Positions 5,170 to 6,581 of a stretch of 6,581 bases of DNA are shown piece after piece (within the stretch, counting starts at the first letter, position 1; every line of letters starts with the position of its first letter). Both the position numbers and the translations under genes were made by a program. The notes under the pieces are model-generated. The model ran no database searches. It saw only the letters and a list, made by a program, of their open reading frames with translations, and had not been told where the DNA came from. The stretch is from positions 1 to 6,581 of the forward strand of contig JBFJWR010000162.1 of the NCBI GenBank assembly GCA_041623535.1. Direction: 5' to 3'. Source of the stretch: JBFJWR01 sp041623535. GTDB lineage: Bacteria > Pseudomonadota > Gammaproteobacteria > Pseudomonadales > JBFGWM01.

Positions 5170-6537
5170 TTAGCGTCCCAGCGATTTCCAGTCGACTTTC
5201 TGCAACTCGGCAGGCGTGGCGGCCTCTGAAGGCAGGGTACCACCCAGCGAGGTGACCAGCTTGCCCAATGCAGCCAACACCCGGTACTGGGCGAACAGGC
5301 GGTCATAACGGGCATTCACGTAGGCGCGCTGCGATTCAAACAATTCGTTTTCGGTATCCAGCAAGTCGAGCAGTGTGCGCTGGCCGATATTGAACTGCTT
5401 GGTGTACGCCTCTTTCGTGGCGGTGGTGGAAGCCATGTGCTGCGACAGGAAGCCAAGCTGTGCGTCTGCTGCCTTGTAGGAGTTCCAGGACAACTGCACG
5501 CTTTCTGCAACCTGCCGGAAAGTGCGGTTGCGAATTTCCTTGGCCTGGTTCACCAGGTCAAAGGTTTCATGAACCCGCGCCAGATCGGCACCACCGTTGT
5601 ACACGTTGTAGCGCATGCGCACCATCGCCAGGAAGTCTTCGTTGATGCCGTTCACGCCATCAATGTCATTATTCCAGGAACGGGATATTTCGAGATCGAA
5701 GCGCGGGTAGAACGGGCTCTGTGCCGCTTCGTACTGACCCACCGCCTGGGTGATGTCCGCGTTGGCGGATTTCAGGGTCGGGTGATTATCCAGTGCAGCC
5801 TGGGTGGCCTCGGCAATGGATGACGGCAGTTCGTGCGCCAGTTTCGGCGGCTCGACGAGATCGGAAGCCGGCAGGTGGCCGATTACGCGAATGTAGTTGG
5901 CCATCGCGTCACGCAGGTTGTTTTCTTCCGCGATTACGTTGGATTGGGCCAGTGCACGACGACCTTCAGTCTGGTCTTCAGCGGCCTTACTGCCCACACC
6001 GGTACGACTGCGCAGTTTGATCTGGTCGTAGATGGTTTCGTGAGCGCCGTAGTTCTCTTCAGCCAGTTTCAGCAACGTTTCTTCACGGATCACGTTGATG
6101 AACACTTCCGATGCACGCAGCGAAACATTCTGTGCCGCGGCGTTGATCGCATGTGCCTGCGCTTCGACACGGGCGTGGGTCCGCTTGCGTTCGCTGCGTG
6201 TCGCCCATCCGTCCCACAACATTTGCCGGGCCAGCACCTGTGCCTCGGTGCGATTCAGTTCGCGATTCACTTTCTTGCCGTTGGCCTGCAAGGTGCTGGT
6301 GCTTTGCGTGTTCTCGTAGCCCTGGCCCAGGGTTACATCGACCGTCGGCAGATAACCGGCCTCGGCCTGACGCTTCGCATCATCGCGCGCCAACCGCTCG
6401 TGCACTTCAATCAGCACATCCGGGTTGGTGGAAATCACCTCTGAAATTACTTCTTGCAGAGTTTCCGCAGCGGTCTGGGTGGAAGCACTGATAACCAACG
6501 CGCCTACGCTGGCAACAACAGCCTTGCTAAATTTCAT
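5170..6537 (-). CDS. tolC: TolC-family outer-membrane channel
   Basis: A 455-residue TolC-type outer-membrane protein. Trimers of this family form a beta-barrel plus periplasmic helical tunnel that docks with RND, MFS or ABC pumps, or with type I secretion systems. A Sec signal peptide covers residues 1 to about 24, with likely cleavage at TAA-ETL. Two homologous OEP repeats follow: about 26-222, with AEAGYLPTVDVTLGQGYE (58-75), and about 241-430, with its counterpart at 270-288 (SPFYPRFDLEISRSW). The second repeat ends in the family-typical FNIGQRTLLDLLDTENELF (382-400) and a helix with RAYVNARYD. Length suits TolC of the type I secretion/LapE class. The ATG is supported by AAGGAG at 6549-6544, six bases upstream. 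No pump or membrane-fusion gene adjoins it within the window, so it looks like a stand-alone, shared channel. Its promoter is upstream and mostly outside the window. A LapE-type adhesin exporter is the main alternative. Confidence 0.94.
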   Translation of the reverse strand: MKFSKAVVASVGALVISASTQTAAETLQEVISEVISTNPDVLIEVHERLARDDAKRQAEAGYLPTVDVTLGQGYENTQSTSTLQANGKKVNRELNRTEAQVLARQMLWDGWATRSERKRTHARVEAQAHAINAAAQNVSLRASEVFINVIREETLLKLAEENYGAHETIYDQIKLRSRTGVGSKAAEDQTEGRRALAQSNVIAEENNLRDAMANYIRVIGHLPASDLVEPPKLAHELPSSIAEATQAALDNHPTLKSANADITQAVGQYEAAQSPFYPRFDLEISRSWNNDIDGVNGINEDFLAMVRMRYNVYNGGADLARVHETFDLVNQAKEIRNRTFRQVAESVQLSWNSYKAADAQLGFLSQHMASTTATKEAYTKQFNIGQRTLLDLLDTENELFESQRAYVNARYDRLFAQYRVLAALGKLVTSLGGTLPSEAATPAELQKVDWKSLGR

Positions 6538-6581
6538 CCGGGTCTCCTTAGAGGGGACATAACACTTTTATTTCTTAAACC
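6538..6581 (-). promoter_or_regulatory. 5' leader and ribosome binding site of tolC
   Basis: On the minus strand this reads as an AT-rich segment followed by AAGGAG (6549-6544), which decides the tolC start at 6537. TTATGT near 6562-6557 is a possible -10, but the matching -35 position gives no clear hexamer in the bases available, so the promoter itself is unassigned. Confidence 0.4.

Noticed and set aside
5833..6444. 203-residue plus-strand open frame
   Set aside because: Antisense to the first OEP repeat of tolC; no family resemblance and no ribosome binding context of note.

Overview
The window looks like ordinary chromosomal DNA of a moderately GC-rich Gammaproteobacterium. The YiaD-like, YihG-like and TolC-like proteins all read as gammaproteobacterial. 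The histidine kinase resembles a type I recall mainly from marine Gammaproteobacteria. Nothing indicates a mobile element, phage, CRISPR array, tRNA or rRNA. I cannot name the genus.

Layout, left to right. A plus-strand block opens with the 3' part of a membrane histidine kinase gene (5' end missing), ending at 1734. It is followed closely by a YcbL/GloB-type metallo-beta-lactamase-fold hydrolase (1809-2432). Between them lies a 24-codon ORF with a good Shine-Dalgarno sequence that overlaps the hydrolase start by ATGA-type coupling. After a 125-base gap comes a YiaD-like OmpA lipoprotein (2558-3220), closed by a strong intrinsic terminator. That terminator's stem runs into the 3' end of a convergent minus-strand YihG-like lysophosphatidate acyltransferase gene (3257-4177). 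A 302-base divergent intergenic region separates the acyltransferase from a plus-strand TetR-family regulator (4480-5106), which starts at a GTG with no visible ribosome binding site. A palindromic bidirectional terminator (5127-5160) separates the regulator from a convergent minus-strand tolC-type gene (5170-6537), whose promoter lies partly outside the window.

The theme is the cell envelope: an envelope-sensing kinase, a peptidoglycan-anchored outer-membrane lipoprotein, a phospholipid-synthesis acyltransferase and an outer-membrane efflux/secretion channel, with a small detoxification-type hydrolase and a one-component regulator. Apart from the kinase-hydrolase pair these are separate transcription units, not one system.

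The most promising lead is the kinase. Its extracytoplasmic part looks like a CBM9/DOMON-type beta-sandwich, and its catalytic core resembles the histidine kinase of the proteobacterial dedicated sortase system (PdsS type). The partner genes would lie upstream, outside the window. I do not see a convincing new multi-gene system in what is shown.
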